Assembly (NCBI RefSeq): GCF_009753675.1
Contig: NZ_WQLV01000016.1
Span: forward strand, 1-64,000
Reading direction: 5' to 3'
Origin: Parasedimentitalea huanghaiensis
GTDB lineage: Bacteria; Pseudomonadota; Alphaproteobacteria; Rhodobacterales; Rhodobacteraceae
Length of the DNA stretch: 64,000 bases
Shown here: positions 26,305 to 35,592 of the stretch, piece by piece
Numbering within the stretch: the stretch's first letter is position 1
Layout of the letters: each line of letters begins with the position of its first letter
The notes under the pieces: model-generated
Seen by the model: only the letters and a program-made list of their open reading frames with translations
Databases searched by the model: none
Told to the model about the DNA's origin: nothing
Position numbers and translations under genes: made by a program

Positions 26305-27498
26305 TTAGTCCGCTGGCGACTGCTTAGTGGGATTACCCTGCGAAGTATCTTGCTTCTGCTGGATATCTTCGAGCCAGATACTATGGTGCTGTTTGGCCCA
26401 GGCCTCGTCGACCTCTCCGCTGCCCATCGCATCGTATGCCCCTTCCATACCAACCGAACCGATATAGATATGCGCAATGACGATCGCCATCAGCACAAAG
26501 GCCAGGATTGCGTGCCACAGCTGAGCCAGTTGCATCTCTTCTTGTGGCGCCAGCGTTTCTGACAATTCTCCAAGTCCCAGCAGGCTCGACAGCCCAATGT
26601 CGTTTACCACGGCAAACGTCTTGGCAAACATCGGTAACTCATATGGAAACAGCAGAGATACACCCGTGATCGAGATGGAGGCACCAAACAGAACAACAGA
26701 CCAGAAGATCACTTTTTGCCCGGCGTTGAACTTCTTAGCTGGAGGGTGCTTGCTGCCGACGATACCGCCAGCCTGTGAAATCCAAACCAAATCCGTGCGA
26801 TCTGGCAGGTTATGTACGACCCACATGACAAAGATAATCACCAATCCAACGATAAAGGCCCAGGCGACGTTGTTGTGCACCCATTTCCCCAACTCCAGAA
26901 ATGTCGCATTTGCTTCTTTCCCAAGATATGGGGCAATCGCCACGCGGCCAAACAATATAATCAATCCGGTAATGCCCAGCAAAATAAACGACCCACCCAA
27001 CAACCAATGGCCAAAGCGTTCAAACGCCTTGAAACGGGTCACTGTGCGGCCTGTTTTTTCACCATCTAAGGGAATTTTACCACGCAACAGATAGAACACG
27101 ACCAGCGATGCGAGCGTTCCCAGCAGTAACCAACCACCATACTCGCGCAGAGGCCCGGCCCGAAAAGCCAGCCATTTCATACCACCATCCTGGACCAGAA
27201 CCGTAGCGACTTCACCGCCAGCCGACACCCGAACGTCGGCCGAACCATAGCGCAATGCGCGCCAAAATTCAGGGTCTGAAACACCTCCCTGTGTCCCCAG
27301 TTGTGGTACGCCCGGCAGACTGGCTGAATCGCCAACGTTTTCACGTCGAAAAGTGTCGTCAACTGCGACACTGTTCTGGCGTGCCATAATGTCAGCAAGC
27401 GTTTGAGCCCCGCCAGTGGCGGAACGATCAGGTGTGGTTTGTGCTGTAGCTGGCAAGGCCATGGTCAGGCATACCAGTAGCCAAAGAAGAACGCGCAT
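26305..27498 (-). CDS. fdhC: Formate dehydrogenase gamma subunit, cytochrome b
   Basis: 397 residues from ATG 27498 (AGGA upstream); an upstream TTG/GTG-type extension would add residues before the clear signal peptide MRVLLWLLVCLTMALPATA. After a roughly 110-residue periplasmic region come four main membrane helices. They carry FERFGHWLLGGSFILLGITG and, near the end, LWHAILAFVLMAIVIAHIYIG, with the His residues that bind two hemes b. The protein anchors the periplasmic dehydrogenase and passes electrons to quinone. It is the last structural gene of the fdh set, followed by the 44-codon ORF after 134 bases. Confidence 0.9.
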   Translation of the reverse strand: MRVLLWLLVCLTMALPATAQTTPDRSATGGAQTLADIMARQNSVAVDDTFRRENVGDSASLPGVPQLGTQGGVSDPEFWRALRYGSADVRVSAGGEVATVLVQDGGMKWLAFRAGPLREYGGWLLLGTLASLVVFYLLRGKIPLDGEKTGRTVTRFKAFERFGHWLLGGSFILLGITGLIILFGRVAIAPYLGKEANATFLELGKWVHNNVAWAFIVGLVIIFVMWVVHNLPDRTDLVWISQAGGIVGSKHPPAKKFNAGQKVIFWSVVLFGASISITGVSLLFPYELPMFAKTFAVVNDIGLSSLLGLGELSETLAPQEEMQLAQLWHAILAFVLMAIVIAHIYIGSVGMEGAYDAMGSGEVDEAWAKQHHSIWLEDIQQKQDTSQGNPTKQSPAD

Positions 27499-27624
27499 TG
27501 GGTCCTCGACATTCTGTAAATTGAAAAGCGTCCCGTCTCCGGACGGACAACGGGCTGGAAGTTCTAACATTCCAATAGGTTTGCTACCGGCGGCCTTCAC
27601 AGCCGCCGACAATACTATAGTGGC

Positions 27625-28218
27625 CTACTCGCCCTTTTGGTCGTAGGCAGTGCCCCAACCCCAAGCACCAGCACCAAAGCCGCGAGAAACGATGCGCTCA
27701 CGGTAGACCGCGGACACGACGTCGCCGTCACCGGCCAGCAGTGCTTTGGTCGAGCACATCTCGGCGCAGATCGGCAGCTTGCCTTCAGCGATCCGGTTGC
27801 GACCATACTTGGCGAACTCAGCAGTGGAGTGGTTTTCTTCCGGTCCACCGGCGCAGAAGGTACACTTGTCCATCTTGCCACGGCTGCCGAAATTGCCGGC
27901 CTGCGGATACTGCGGCGCACCAAATGGGCACGCGTAGAAGCAGTATCCACAGCCGATGCACAGATCCTTGGAGTGCAGCACCACACCGTCGTCGGTCTGG
28001 TAGAAGCAATCCACTGGGCACACGGCCATACAAGGCGCATCCGAACAATGCATACAGGCGACTGAGATCGACCGTTCACCGGGTTTACCATCGTTGATGG
28101 TGACAACACGGCGGCGGTTGATACCCCAGGGCACCTCGTGCTCGTTCTTACAGGCGGTGACGCAGGCGTTGCATTCAATGCAGCGGTCGGCGTCGCAGAG
28201 GAACTTAGCTCTTGCCAT
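27625..28218 (-). CDS. fdhB: Formate dehydrogenase beta subunit, four-cluster ferredoxin
   Basis: 197 residues. Cysteine motifs for four 4Fe-4S clusters are present: CIECNACVTAC, CMHCSDAPCMAVCP, CIGCGYCFYACP and a C-x2-C...C-x3-C set around CTFC and CAEMCS. It relays electrons from the catalytic alpha subunit to cytochrome b. It lies twelve bases after the alpha-subunit stop with GGAG-like GAAAGA before ATG 28218. Confidence 0.95.
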   Translation of the reverse strand: MARAKFLCDADRCIECNACVTACKNEHEVPWGINRRRVVTINDGKPGERSISVACMHCSDAPCMAVCPVDCFYQTDDGVVLHSKDLCIGCGYCFYACPFGAPQYPQAGNFGSRGKMDKCTFCAGGPEENHSTAEFAKYGRNRIAEGKLPICAEMCSTKALLAGDGDVVSAVYRERIVSRGFGAGAWGWGTAYDQKGE

Positions 28219-28230
28219 CTTTCTTTCTCC

Positions 28231-31125
28231 TTATGCTGCGCTGATGCTGCAGAGAGTACATTTTGTCTCCTGCATCTGGGTGACGCTGTCATAGCCATAG
28301 GTCTGAGCAGTGTTTGAGCTTTCGCCCAGCACATAGGGGTCAGCTCCGTCGGGATATTTGTCCCGCAGATCCTTGCCCTGGTAGTGCCCACCAAAGTGGA
28401 ACGGCATAAAGGCTACGCCTTCTCCGACCCGCTCTGTCACCATCGCCATCACTTTGACTTTGCCGCCTTCGGGGCTTTCGACCCAGACCTGAGCCCCATC
28501 ACGCACGCCAATATTGTTGGCGTCTCGGGTGTTGATCTCGACAAACATGTCTTGCTGCAACTCAGCCAACCAAGGGTTGGATCGGCTTTCTTCGCCGCCA
28601 CCCTCATACTCGACCAACCGGCCGGATGTGAGAATGATCGGGAAGTCCTTGGACACGTCTTTCTTCTGGATCGAGGCATACAAAGTTGGCAGACGATAGG
28701 CCTGGCGGTCTTCGTATGTTGGATAGTCTTCGACCAGATCACGACGGTTGGTATACAGCGGCTCGCGGTGAACAGGCACCGGATCCGGGAAAGTCCAGAC
28801 CACAGCACGGGCCTTGGCGTTACCAAACGGAGCACACTCGTGCTTGATCGCAACCCGCTGGATGCCGCCCGACAGGTCGGTTTTCCAGTTGGTCTTTGGA
28901 CCTGCAACGGCATCAATCGATGCGCGTTCCTCATCCGTCAGATCACCGTCCCAGCCAAGATCCATCAGCATCTGCATGGTGAATTCCGGATATCCATCCT
29001 GGATTTCCGAGTTCACCGAGTAAACGCCATCGGCCAGAAGGTTGTCACCGTCCCGTTCAACACCAAAACGGGCACGGAAGGTAAGGCCACCCTCAGAAAC
29101 CGGCTTGGACATGTCGTACAGGTTTGGCGTACCAGGGTGGTTCATCTCGTCCGTACCCCAACACGGCCATGGCAGACCATAATAGTCCCCATCTGCCGGT
29201 CCACCAACAGCCCGCAAGGTGGTGCGGTCGAAGGTGTGCTGGTTGGCCATGTGCTTCTTCAAGCGCTCTGGGCTTTGGCCGGTATAGCCAATGGTCCACA
29301 GACCTTTGTTGAGTTCGCGTGTAACGCTTTCAACATTTGGCGTGTTTTCATCGTCCATTTCGATGTTACGGAAAAAGCGATCGGCCCAGCCAAATTTGTT
29401 AGCAAACAGACCCATGATTTCATGGTCAGTTTTGCTCTCAAACAGCGGATCAAAGATCTTATCCCGCCACTGAAGCGACCGGTTTGATGCTGTAACCGAG
29501 CCATATGTTTCGTACTGCGTACAGGCTGGCAACAAATAGCAACCATCGGTACGGTCATGCAAAACAGCCGAGACGGTGGGATACGGGTCGATCACGACCA
29601 GCATGTCCAGCTTCTCCATCGCTGTCTTCATTTCCGGACCACGGGTCTGCGAGTTTGGCGCGTGTCCCCAAAGAACCATCGCCCGCACGTTGTTGGGCTG
29701 GTCGATATTGTCCTTGTCTTCCAGAACGCCATCAATCCAACGGCTGACTGGGATACCCTTCAGGTTTTGTAGCGATTTATCTTTACCGTCTGCACTCTTC
29801 AACATGTCGAACTGGCTGGTCAGCCATTCGGGATCTTCATCCCAAACGCGTGCCCAATGGCCCCAGGCGCCTTTGGACAGGCCGTAGTAGCCCGGCAAAG
29901 TGTGGCTTAGAACACCAAGGTCGGTGGCACCCTGAACGTTGTCGTGGCCACGGAAAATGTTGGTCCCGCCACCACTTGTGCCCATATTGCCCAGCGCCAA
30001 TTGCAGGATACAATATGCACGGGTGTTGTTGTTGCCAGTGGTGTGTTGCGTACCACCCATACACCAAATCACGGTGCCGGGACGGTTGTTGGCCAATGTC
30101 TTGGCAACCCGGTGCAGCTGCGATCCGGGAACACCCGTTACGCGCTCAACCTCTTCTGGGTTCCACTTTTTGACCTCTTCCCTGATCTGGTCCATGCCCC
30201 AAACACGGGTGCGGATGAACTCTTTGTCTTCCCAGCCATTTTCAAAGATATGGTACAGGATACCCCAAACCAACGCGACGTCGGTGCCAGGACGGAGGCG
30301 GACGTACTCGTCAGCATGGGCCGCAGTTCGCGTGAAACGCGGATCACAAACGATCAGCGGCGCGTTGTTTTGTTCTTTGGCTTTCAGGATGTGCAGCAAG
30401 GAAACCGGGTGTGCCTCGGCTGGGTTGCCGCCAATCACAAAGATGGCTTTAGAGTTGTGGATGTCGTTGTAGCTGTTGGTCATGGCGCCGTAGCCCCATG
30501 TGTTGGCTACGCCAGCCACGGTTGTCGAGTGACAGATCCGCGCCTGGTGGTCGACGTTGTTTGTGCCCCAATAGGCCGCAAACTTGCGGAACAGATAGGC
30601 CTGTTCGTTGCTGTGTTTGGCCGAACCAAGCCAGTAAACACTGTCAGGTCCGCTTTCATCGCGGATATCCATCATACCGCCACCAATCTCGTCGATCGCC
30701 TGTTCCCAGCTGATGCGCTTCCATTCACCACCCTCTTTTTTCATCGGGTACTTCAGGCGACGTTCACCGTGGGCATGTTCGCGAACGGCTGCACCTTTGG
30801 CACAGTGGGCGCCCAAGTTGAACGGGCTGTCCCAACCAGGCTCTTGCCCGACCCAGACACCATTTTGAACTTCGGCAACCACAGTACAGCCGACTGAACA
30901 GTGGGTACAAACGGACTTTACGGTTTCGACAGCGCCCGCAGCAGCAGTTGCTGCATTGGCCCGCGCCACAGAACCGCCAGTGGCGGCAATCGCGGTCAGG
31001 CCACCGATGGCCAGACCAGAACCACGCAGAAATGCGCGGCGGTCAACGGAGCTTTCCGCGACCTTGGAGAGGATACTTGTCCGCTGGGAGCGTCTCGCAA
31101 CCCCGTTGGTCTTTTTCCTAAGCAT
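28231..31125 (-). CDS. fdhA: Formate dehydrogenase alpha subunit, Cys-type Mo/W enzyme
   Basis: 964 residues with a Tat signal (RRAFLRGSG, 29-37) and GGGAGG before ATG 31125. The 4Fe-4S site is Cys73, Cys76, Cys80 and Cys108. The metal ligand expected after HQARI is Cys198 (RICHS), not selenocysteine, and no in-frame TGA occurs. The molybdopterin-binding domains follow, ending in a dinucleotide-binding domain (ILTSGRLVEY, NTRDANNIGVRDG). It oxidises formate to CO2 in the periplasm. The nearby tungstate transporter suggests tungsten may be the metal (inference). Confidence 0.95.
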   Translation of the reverse strand: MLRKKTNGVARRSQRTSILSKVAESSVDRRAFLRGSGLAIGGLTAIAATGGSVARANAATAAAGAVETVKSVCTHCSVGCTVVAEVQNGVWVGQEPGWDSPFNLGAHCAKGAAVREHAHGERRLKYPMKKEGGEWKRISWEQAIDEIGGGMMDIRDESGPDSVYWLGSAKHSNEQAYLFRKFAAYWGTNNVDHQARICHSTTVAGVANTWGYGAMTNSYNDIHNSKAIFVIGGNPAEAHPVSLLHILKAKEQNNAPLIVCDPRFTRTAAHADEYVRLRPGTDVALVWGILYHIFENGWEDKEFIRTRVWGMDQIREEVKKWNPEEVERVTGVPGSQLHRVAKTLANNRPGTVIWCMGGTQHTTGNNNTRAYCILQLALGNMGTSGGGTNIFRGHDNVQGATDLGVLSHTLPGYYGLSKGAWGHWARVWDEDPEWLTSQFDMLKSADGKDKSLQNLKGIPVSRWIDGVLEDKDNIDQPNNVRAMVLWGHAPNSQTRGPEMKTAMEKLDMLVVIDPYPTVSAVLHDRTDGCYLLPACTQYETYGSVTASNRSLQWRDKIFDPLFESKTDHEIMGLFANKFGWADRFFRNIEMDDENTPNVESVTRELNKGLWTIGYTGQSPERLKKHMANQHTFDRTTLRAVGGPADGDYYGLPWPCWGTDEMNHPGTPNLYDMSKPVSEGGLTFRARFGVERDGDNLLADGVYSVNSEIQDGYPEFTMQMLMDLGWDGDLTDEERASIDAVAGPKTNWKTDLSGGIQRVAIKHECAPFGNAKARAVVWTFPDPVPVHREPLYTNRRDLVEDYPTYEDRQAYRLPTLYASIQKKDVSKDFPIILTSGRLVEYEGGGEESRSNPWLAELQQDMFVEINTRDANNIGVRDGAQVWVESPEGGKVKVMAMVTERVGEGVAFMPFHFGGHYQGKDLRDKYPDGADPYVLGESSNTAQTYGYDSVTQMQETKCTLCSISAA

Positions 31126-31235
31126 TATAACCTCCCTTGCTACCCGTTAATTCGGGCTTGCTAGGTTAACAAAAATCAGCAGGCGGTCGGGCGTCTCGCA
31201 ACCAGTTGCCTGCAGTGAATAACGTCGAGCGGTGT

Positions 31236-31427
31236 CTAGAACCGCACGCTGTCGAGGTAAGCGCGGGTATGCGCTGTATCCTGCATCTTGCTTGATGACA
31301 GGTCGGGTTCTGCGGCCTGCGCCTCGCCCCCCGTGGTCGCCACAGCCACCGCAGCCAGCGGTGCCGATGTTGCGGCCATCTTCAGAAAGTCTCGGCGGCT
31401 CGATGCCTCCTCAGTCTTCCTTGTCAT
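31236..31427 (-). CDS. Small Tat-signal protein of the formate dehydrogenase locus
   Basis: 63 residues. The Tat motif SRRDFLKMAATSAPLAAVAV is followed by cleavage at about AQAAE and a tail of roughly 27 residues ending YLDSVRF. GAGGAGG precedes the ATG. Such mini-Tat proteins are regular companions of this type of formate dehydrogenase and may be an extra subunit or an export escort; this is family knowledge, not proven here. The final residues are in a short region before fdhA with no other gene. Confidence 0.75.
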   Translation of the reverse strand: MTRKTEEASSRRDFLKMAATSAPLAAVAVATTGGEAQAAEPDLSSSKMQDTAHTRAYLDSVRF

Positions 31428-31477
31428 GAGTTTTCCTCCTCATTGGTGATAGACGGTTGCCCGCCCGACTATGCGGA

Positions 31478-32104
31478 TCACTCCGCGCTCATCCGAAAAC
31501 CTTCGGACTCGATCTCCATGAACACCCGGCCAACTGCGCCAACCGAGGCATAAAGAACCGAGTTCTTGGCGGCCTCCAGGTCCGAAAAGAAATGCCCAGC
31601 CCAAGGGCCAATGTGCTTATTGAAGAACGTTTTCTGGTCAACCAAGCTCGCCGGTTCTCCAAAACGCCCCACAATCAGAGCGCCCATCATTTCCATCAGT
31701 GAAGCAATATTATCCTCGGGCTCATAAACGTTCTGACCGCGAGTCATGCCACGTGCGGCCATGTCTCGGCGCAAAGCCGCAAGAGGCTTTTCATTCAGGA
31801 AACCCGTCAGATAGTAGCTGGCGTAGGGCAGCAGTTCGCCGCGTCCCAATCCAATGAACAGCTTATTGAATTCACTCTCTACCGTAGCAGCCTTGGACAG
31901 GCTCGCCAGCTTGGCCAGTGCGTTGATCGCGGTTCCAAGATCGCCGTCATCTCCTGACAATACAGCCGTTTGTTCCAACAACATCTGCTCTGGGGGTGTT
32001 GCAAGCAACAGGCCTAAAAAGTTGTATAGATCCGCCCTCAGGCGGTCTTCCTCAGTTACGCGGATTTCGTCGGCCACGGCTGTCATTGGCGTCTCCTCTG
32101 TCAT
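31478..32104 (-). CDS. TorD-family chaperone for formate dehydrogenase maturation
   Basis: 208 residues, all-helical in appearance. TorD/DmsD-like features are RLRADLYNFLGLLLATPP, FNKLFIGLGRGELLPYASYYLTGFLNEKPLA and the E-P-E-DNIASLMEMMG stretch (usually EPxDH). It should bind the Tat signal of the alpha subunit or the small Tat protein until cofactor is inserted. ATGA overlap with the DUF3306 gene upstream. Confidence 0.87.
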   Translation of the reverse strand: MTEETPMTAVADEIRVTEEDRLRADLYNFLGLLLATPPEQMLLEQTAVLSGDDGDLGTAINALAKLASLSKAATVESEFNKLFIGLGRGELLPYASYYLTGFLNEKPLAALRRDMAARGMTRGQNVYEPEDNIASLMEMMGALIVGRFGEPASLVDQKTFFNKHIGPWAGHFFSDLEAAKNSVLYASVGAVGRVFMEIESEGFRMSAE

Positions 32105-32733
32105 GTCTCAGCAGCTCCTTCATCAAACGCAAAGCGCATTCGGCGCGGAGCAGCATAGACGTGCAATTCATCAGCTTCATGTGCAGTATCGGCGGGCGCA
32201 ACATAGGCCACCTGCGCGGCCGCCTCTTGTTCCGGTTGTTCGATGTTGATCTCTTCGATCATCCCGGTCTCGTCTTCCGAAGCCTCGCTAATTTCGGCGA
32301 GTTGCTGTTTAGCAGCTTCAGCCTCTTCTTCTGCTTGGCGCGCCAACTCATCGACGTGAGCGGTCATGCCTTTGCCAACTTGATAGGCCGTCGGAATATT
32401 TTCGATCACACAGGAAGCGTCGGTGAAGTCTTCACCGTAGTCGACCAGCCCGTCAATATTTGCCAACACTGGGTTCGTTAGCCACAAACGGCGCAACGCG
32501 CGCGTTCGAATTCGGGCTGGGATCGTTTCGGTCAGGAACACCTTAAAGTCGTCCCCCTCGCCCAATGTGTTTGGGTCTGGCAGCTCCAAATCAGCCAAAA
32601 TTTCTGCATCACTTTTTTCCGCAACTCTGACATCACGTTCCTGTGCCTGCAGCTGCACCTCAGCCCGCGCATCTTCAACTGCTTCCGCCTCGACGGCGGC
32701 TTTGCGGCGCGCCCAGAAATCAGACCCGCTCAT
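32101..32733 (-). CDS. DUF3306 protein of the formate dehydrogenase operon
   Basis: 210 residues starting MSGSDFWARRKAAVEAE, the usual opening of DUF3306 proteins. A central conserved part (NTLGEGDDFKVFLTETIPARIRTRALRRLWLTNPVLANIDGLVDY) is followed by a very acidic Glu/Ala-rich region likely to be helical or disordered. Soluble; exact role unknown. Four-base overlaps with DUF3305 upstream and TorD downstream point to co-translation and a common job in dehydrogenase assembly. Confidence 0.85.
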   Translation of the reverse strand: MSGSDFWARRKAAVEAEAVEDARAEVQLQAQERDVRVAEKSDAEILADLELPDPNTLGEGDDFKVFLTETIPARIRTRALRRLWLTNPVLANIDGLVDYGEDFTDASCVIENIPTAYQVGKGMTAHVDELARQAEEEAEAAKQQLAEISEASEDETGMIEEINIEQPEQEAAAQVAYVAPADTAHEADELHVYAAPRRMRFAFDEGAAET

Positions 32734-33323
32734 TGCAGTCGTTCCTTCTTGGCCTTCACTGGCGAGCGATAGACATCTGCCAACTGAGAAATCCGTGCAT
32801 CGCCGATACCATCCTCAACAGCACCAATGTCGGTCTTGTCGCGGCGGCGCTTCTTGAAGCGCTCTTCGTGGTGATGCTCCAGCGCAAAGTCCCGCACCCA
32901 GGCAATCAATCCGTCGGGCATCGGAACTTTCTCGATAATTTCTTCGCCAGTATCAGCATAGTCCTGCGCCTCATAGGGCGAGGCAGTGACCAAAGTCACT
33001 TCCAACGAATGTTCTGTCGCATCGCTGTCGCGCAGCACCACATAAACACAAGGCACTTCCGCGCTGAGCCCGTGCAGATAAGACTCTGCATCAGACCCGT
33101 GCAACTCCAGCGATAGGGTTGCAGCATGAAAATCAGAGACACCGTCCTGTTCACGTAACAGCTGCCAATTGGTCTCAGCCGCGCCTGGTAAAACTGCTAT
33201 CGCTTTCCATGCGTACTTCGCCCACTGGGTCACACCCGGTGTGCGGCGCAGAACAACGCCAACTGGCATCACATCAAATTTGTCCGGATTGTGGATCAAG
33301 CGCTGGCAGTCCAATTTTGTCAA
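32730..33323 (-). CDS. DUF3305 protein of the formate dehydrogenase operon
   Basis: 197 residues from TTG 33323 with AGGA five bases upstream; ATG 33269 is in frame but lacks a binding site. The MPVGVVLRRTPGVTQWAKYAW motif is typical for DUF3305, followed by LELHGSDAESYLHGLS and PSPYEAQDY-like ASPYEAQDYAD. Function unknown; it nearly always occurs with DUF3306 and this dehydrogenase type. First gene of the minus-strand fdh run. Confidence 0.83.
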   Translation of the reverse strand: MTKLDCQRLIHNPDKFDVMPVGVVLRRTPGVTQWAKYAWKAIAVLPGAAETNWQLLREQDGVSDFHAATLSLELHGSDAESYLHGLSAEVPCVYVVLRDSDATEHSLEVTLVTASPYEAQDYADTGEEIIEKVPMPDGLIAWVRDFALEHHHEERFKKRRRDKTDIGAVEDGIGDARISQLADVYRSPVKAKKERLQ

Positions 33324-33645
33324 ATTTCCTAGTTAACGTGCCCCAACCAACCGTCTTTTCAAAAGCTGCTTTTTGCAATTAGACGGGGAATTCGTCACAT
33401 CCGGACAATTTGGACAGCGCGGAATACCGCGGCATGCAGGAACGGTCGTTTTGTCTAATTCGACGAAATCACTCGACAATAGGTACAGCTACCAATTCAG
33501 CGAATCATCTGGATTGATTCGCTGAATTCCGGGGTGTCCAGCAGTCTCAAAACTAGTTTACGAAGGCGAGGAATCATGCCTAGTTGGAAGCCAACACAGG
33601 GTGTCTAGCACCCCTTCTGCCAGTCTAAATGCAAGCGAGGAATAC
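33324..33645. promoter_or_regulatory. 322-bp divergent promoter region with a 14-bp-arm inverted repeat
   Basis: The region separates the fdh operon from the Fe-S protein gene. It contains a perfect inverted repeat: AATTCAGCGAATCA (33494-33507), a seven-base spacer, and TGATTCGCTGAATT (33515-33528). It is not followed by a T run and lies about 170 bp from one start and 118 bp from the other, so an operator or activator site is more likely than a terminator. I found no convincing sigma-54 promoter here. The rest of the gap shows nothing else I can name. Confidence 0.55.
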
Positions 33646-35592
33646 ATGGCCAAGCAACTGATTTTATGTGATTGTTCGGGATCACAACAGATCGACGCCA
33701 CCGCCCTTTCTCAGGCCACTGGGGTCAGCTGCTCCAAACTGCATTCGGCACTTTGTACCACCGGAATCGACACCGCAGCAGCCGCCTTGGCAGGGGGCGA
33801 AGCAACTATTTGCTGTGCCCAGGAACAACGTCTTTTTGAAGAACTGGCAGCTGAAATCGATGCCCCTGCCCCCCCCTGCCTCGATCTGCGTGATCGGGCC
33901 GGTTGGACATCGGATGAAGGCAATACACTACCCAAAATGTCCGCATTGATTGCCGAAGCGGGACTTTCCGTCCCTGCCGCGAAAGGTCTGGACGTAGTGT
34001 CTGAGGGGGTCTGTCTGATCCTTGGACCATCTGAGATCGCTTTGGCCGCGGCAGAAAAGCTTCAGGATGTGCTGGCCGTAACTGTCCTACTGGACAAGAC
34101 CGCCGAGCCCCCGATGAGCCGCGCCTTTGACGTGGTTCGAGGTGATCTGCGCCAAGCGTCAGGCGCACTCGGACAATTCGAAATCCGCATCGATGCGCTA
34201 CAGCAACTGGAACCTGTCGGGCGCAACTGGAACTGGAGTGATGCCCGGAATGGTGGCAGATCAAGCTGTGACATTATTCTGGATCTGACTGGTGGCACGT
34301 CACTGTTTCCAGCCCCGGAAAAACGCGAAGGCTATCTGCGTGCCGACCCTGCACATGCGCCTTCGGTAGCCGATGCTCTACTACAGGCATCCCAGATGGT
34401 CGGCACTTTTGAAAAGCCGTTATATGTGCGCAATGAACCGCTACTCTGCGCTCATTCCCGTGCAGGCCAGACCGGTTGCACCAACTGCCTTGATATCTGC
34501 CCGACCGGCGCCATCAGTTCTAGTGGTGACCATGTTAGCATCGATCCGATGATCTGTGCCGGGTGCAGCTCCTGCGCCACCCTGTGTCCTTCCGGTGCGC
34601 TCACCTACGATGCACCTCCTACAGACAGTCTGTTTCGTCGTATTCAGACCCTGGCCAAAGCCTATCTGGCCGCAGGTGGCGTCGCGCCGCGTCTGCTGGT
34701 TGTAAATGGACACGGCGGCGAAATGATCAGTTTGGCGGCGCGTTTTGGCCGTGGCTTGCCCGTTGATGTTGTGCCATTGGAGGTCGAGGCATTGAATACC
34801 TTCGGCCATGCTGAAGTCCTCGCCGCTTTAGCTGCTGGTTTTGCCACAGTCGACATCCTGCTCGCCCCCGGTGCCGAGCGCGACGTAATGGAGCGTGAAC
34901 TGGCATTGGCAAATGCCCTTGGCGGCAACAAGACAACCTTGCTTGACTTAAACGACCCAGATGCGCTGAGCGAAACCTTGTTTGGTGTCGAGGTGCCCGC
35001 AGCCCTGGGCGATGTCATTCGACCAATGGGAACCCGTCGCCAGATCACTCGCCAAGCAACTAAGGCGCTGATGCCTGACGCTGGGGTACTTCCACTGCCC
35101 TCGGATGCTCCCTACGGGGCCGTTTTAGTCGATACCAGCGCCTGCACCCTGTGCCTGTCCTGCGTATCGCTATGTCCTTCGGGTGCGTTGGGCGATAACC
35201 CCGACCTTCCCCAATTGCGGTTCCAGGAAGACGCCTGTCTGCAATGTGGTCTCTGTGCCAATATCTGCCCCGAAAAAGCAATCACGCTTGAACCACGTCT
35301 AAACCTGACCGACAGCGCCCTGTCGCAAACGGTCCTGCATGAGGAAGAACCGTTTGCCTGTGTAGAATGCGGCTCACTCTTTGGGGTTAAGTCCACGGTT
35401 GAAAAAATTGTCGAAAAGCTGGCGGGGAAACATTCGATGTTCCAGAATCCTGGGGCTGCGCGGATGATTCAGATGTGTGACAATTGCAGGGTTGATGCCC
35501 AGTATCATCAGGAGAACAACCCCTTTGGTGGCGGTGACCGGCCGCGCGTACGTACCACCGACGACTACCTCAGCAAGCGTCGCGATCACTGA
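33646..35592 (+). CDS. Multi-cluster 4Fe-4S protein of the formate dehydrogenase locus
   Basis: 648 residues from ATG 33646 (GCGAGGAA upstream); a GTG at 33601 is less likely. A first ferredoxin pair holds Cys268, 278, 281, 285 and Cys304, 307, 310, 314. A second pair lies at about 517-560 (CTLCLSCVSLCPSGAL, CLQCGLCANICPEKAI). A C-terminal part has CVECGSLFG and CDNCR, which may bind zinc or another cluster. The N-terminal 250 residues have further Cys-rich motifs (CDCSGSQQ, TICCAQE). It is a standard neighbour of this dehydrogenase and probably moves electrons in the cytoplasm during formate metabolism or cofactor assembly. Its 3' end overlaps the cytochrome gene by seven bases. Confidence 0.85.
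   Translation: MAKQLILCDCSGSQQIDATALSQATGVSCSKLHSALCTTGIDTAAAALAGGEATICCAQEQRLFEELAAEIDAPAPPCLDLRDRAGWTSDEGNTLPKMSALIAEAGLSVPAAKGLDVVSEGVCLILGPSEIALAAAEKLQDVLAVTVLLDKTAEPPMSRAFDVVRGDLRQASGALGQFEIRIDALQQLEPVGRNWNWSDARNGGRSSCDIILDLTGGTSLFPAPEKREGYLRADPAHAPSVADALLQASQMVGTFEKPLYVRNEPLLCAHSRAGQTGCTNCLDICPTGAISSSGDHVSIDPMICAGCSSCATLCPSGALTYDAPPTDSLFRRIQTLAKAYLAAGGVAPRLLVVNGHGGEMISLAARFGRGLPVDVVPLEVEALNTFGHAEVLAALAAGFATVDILLAPGAERDVMERELALANALGGNKTTLLDLNDPDALSETLFGVEVPAALGDVIRPMGTRRQITRQATKALMPDAGVLPLPSDAPYGAVLVDTSACTLCLSCVSLCPSGALGDNPDLPQLRFQEDACLQCGLCANICPEKAITLEPRLNLTDSALSQTVLHEEEPFACVECGSLFGVKSTVEKIVEKLAGKHSMFQNPGAARMIQMCDNCRVDAQYHQENNPFGGGDRPRVRTTDDYLSKRRDH

Noticed and set aside
28231-31125. 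Possible selenocysteine formate dehydrogenase
   Set aside because: The metal-ligand position is Cys198 (RICHS) and the frame has no internal TGA.
33324-33645. Sigma-54 promoter for the fdh operon
   Set aside because: I looked for GG-N10-GC elements on both strands and found none that fit well; the local activator also lacks GAFTGA.
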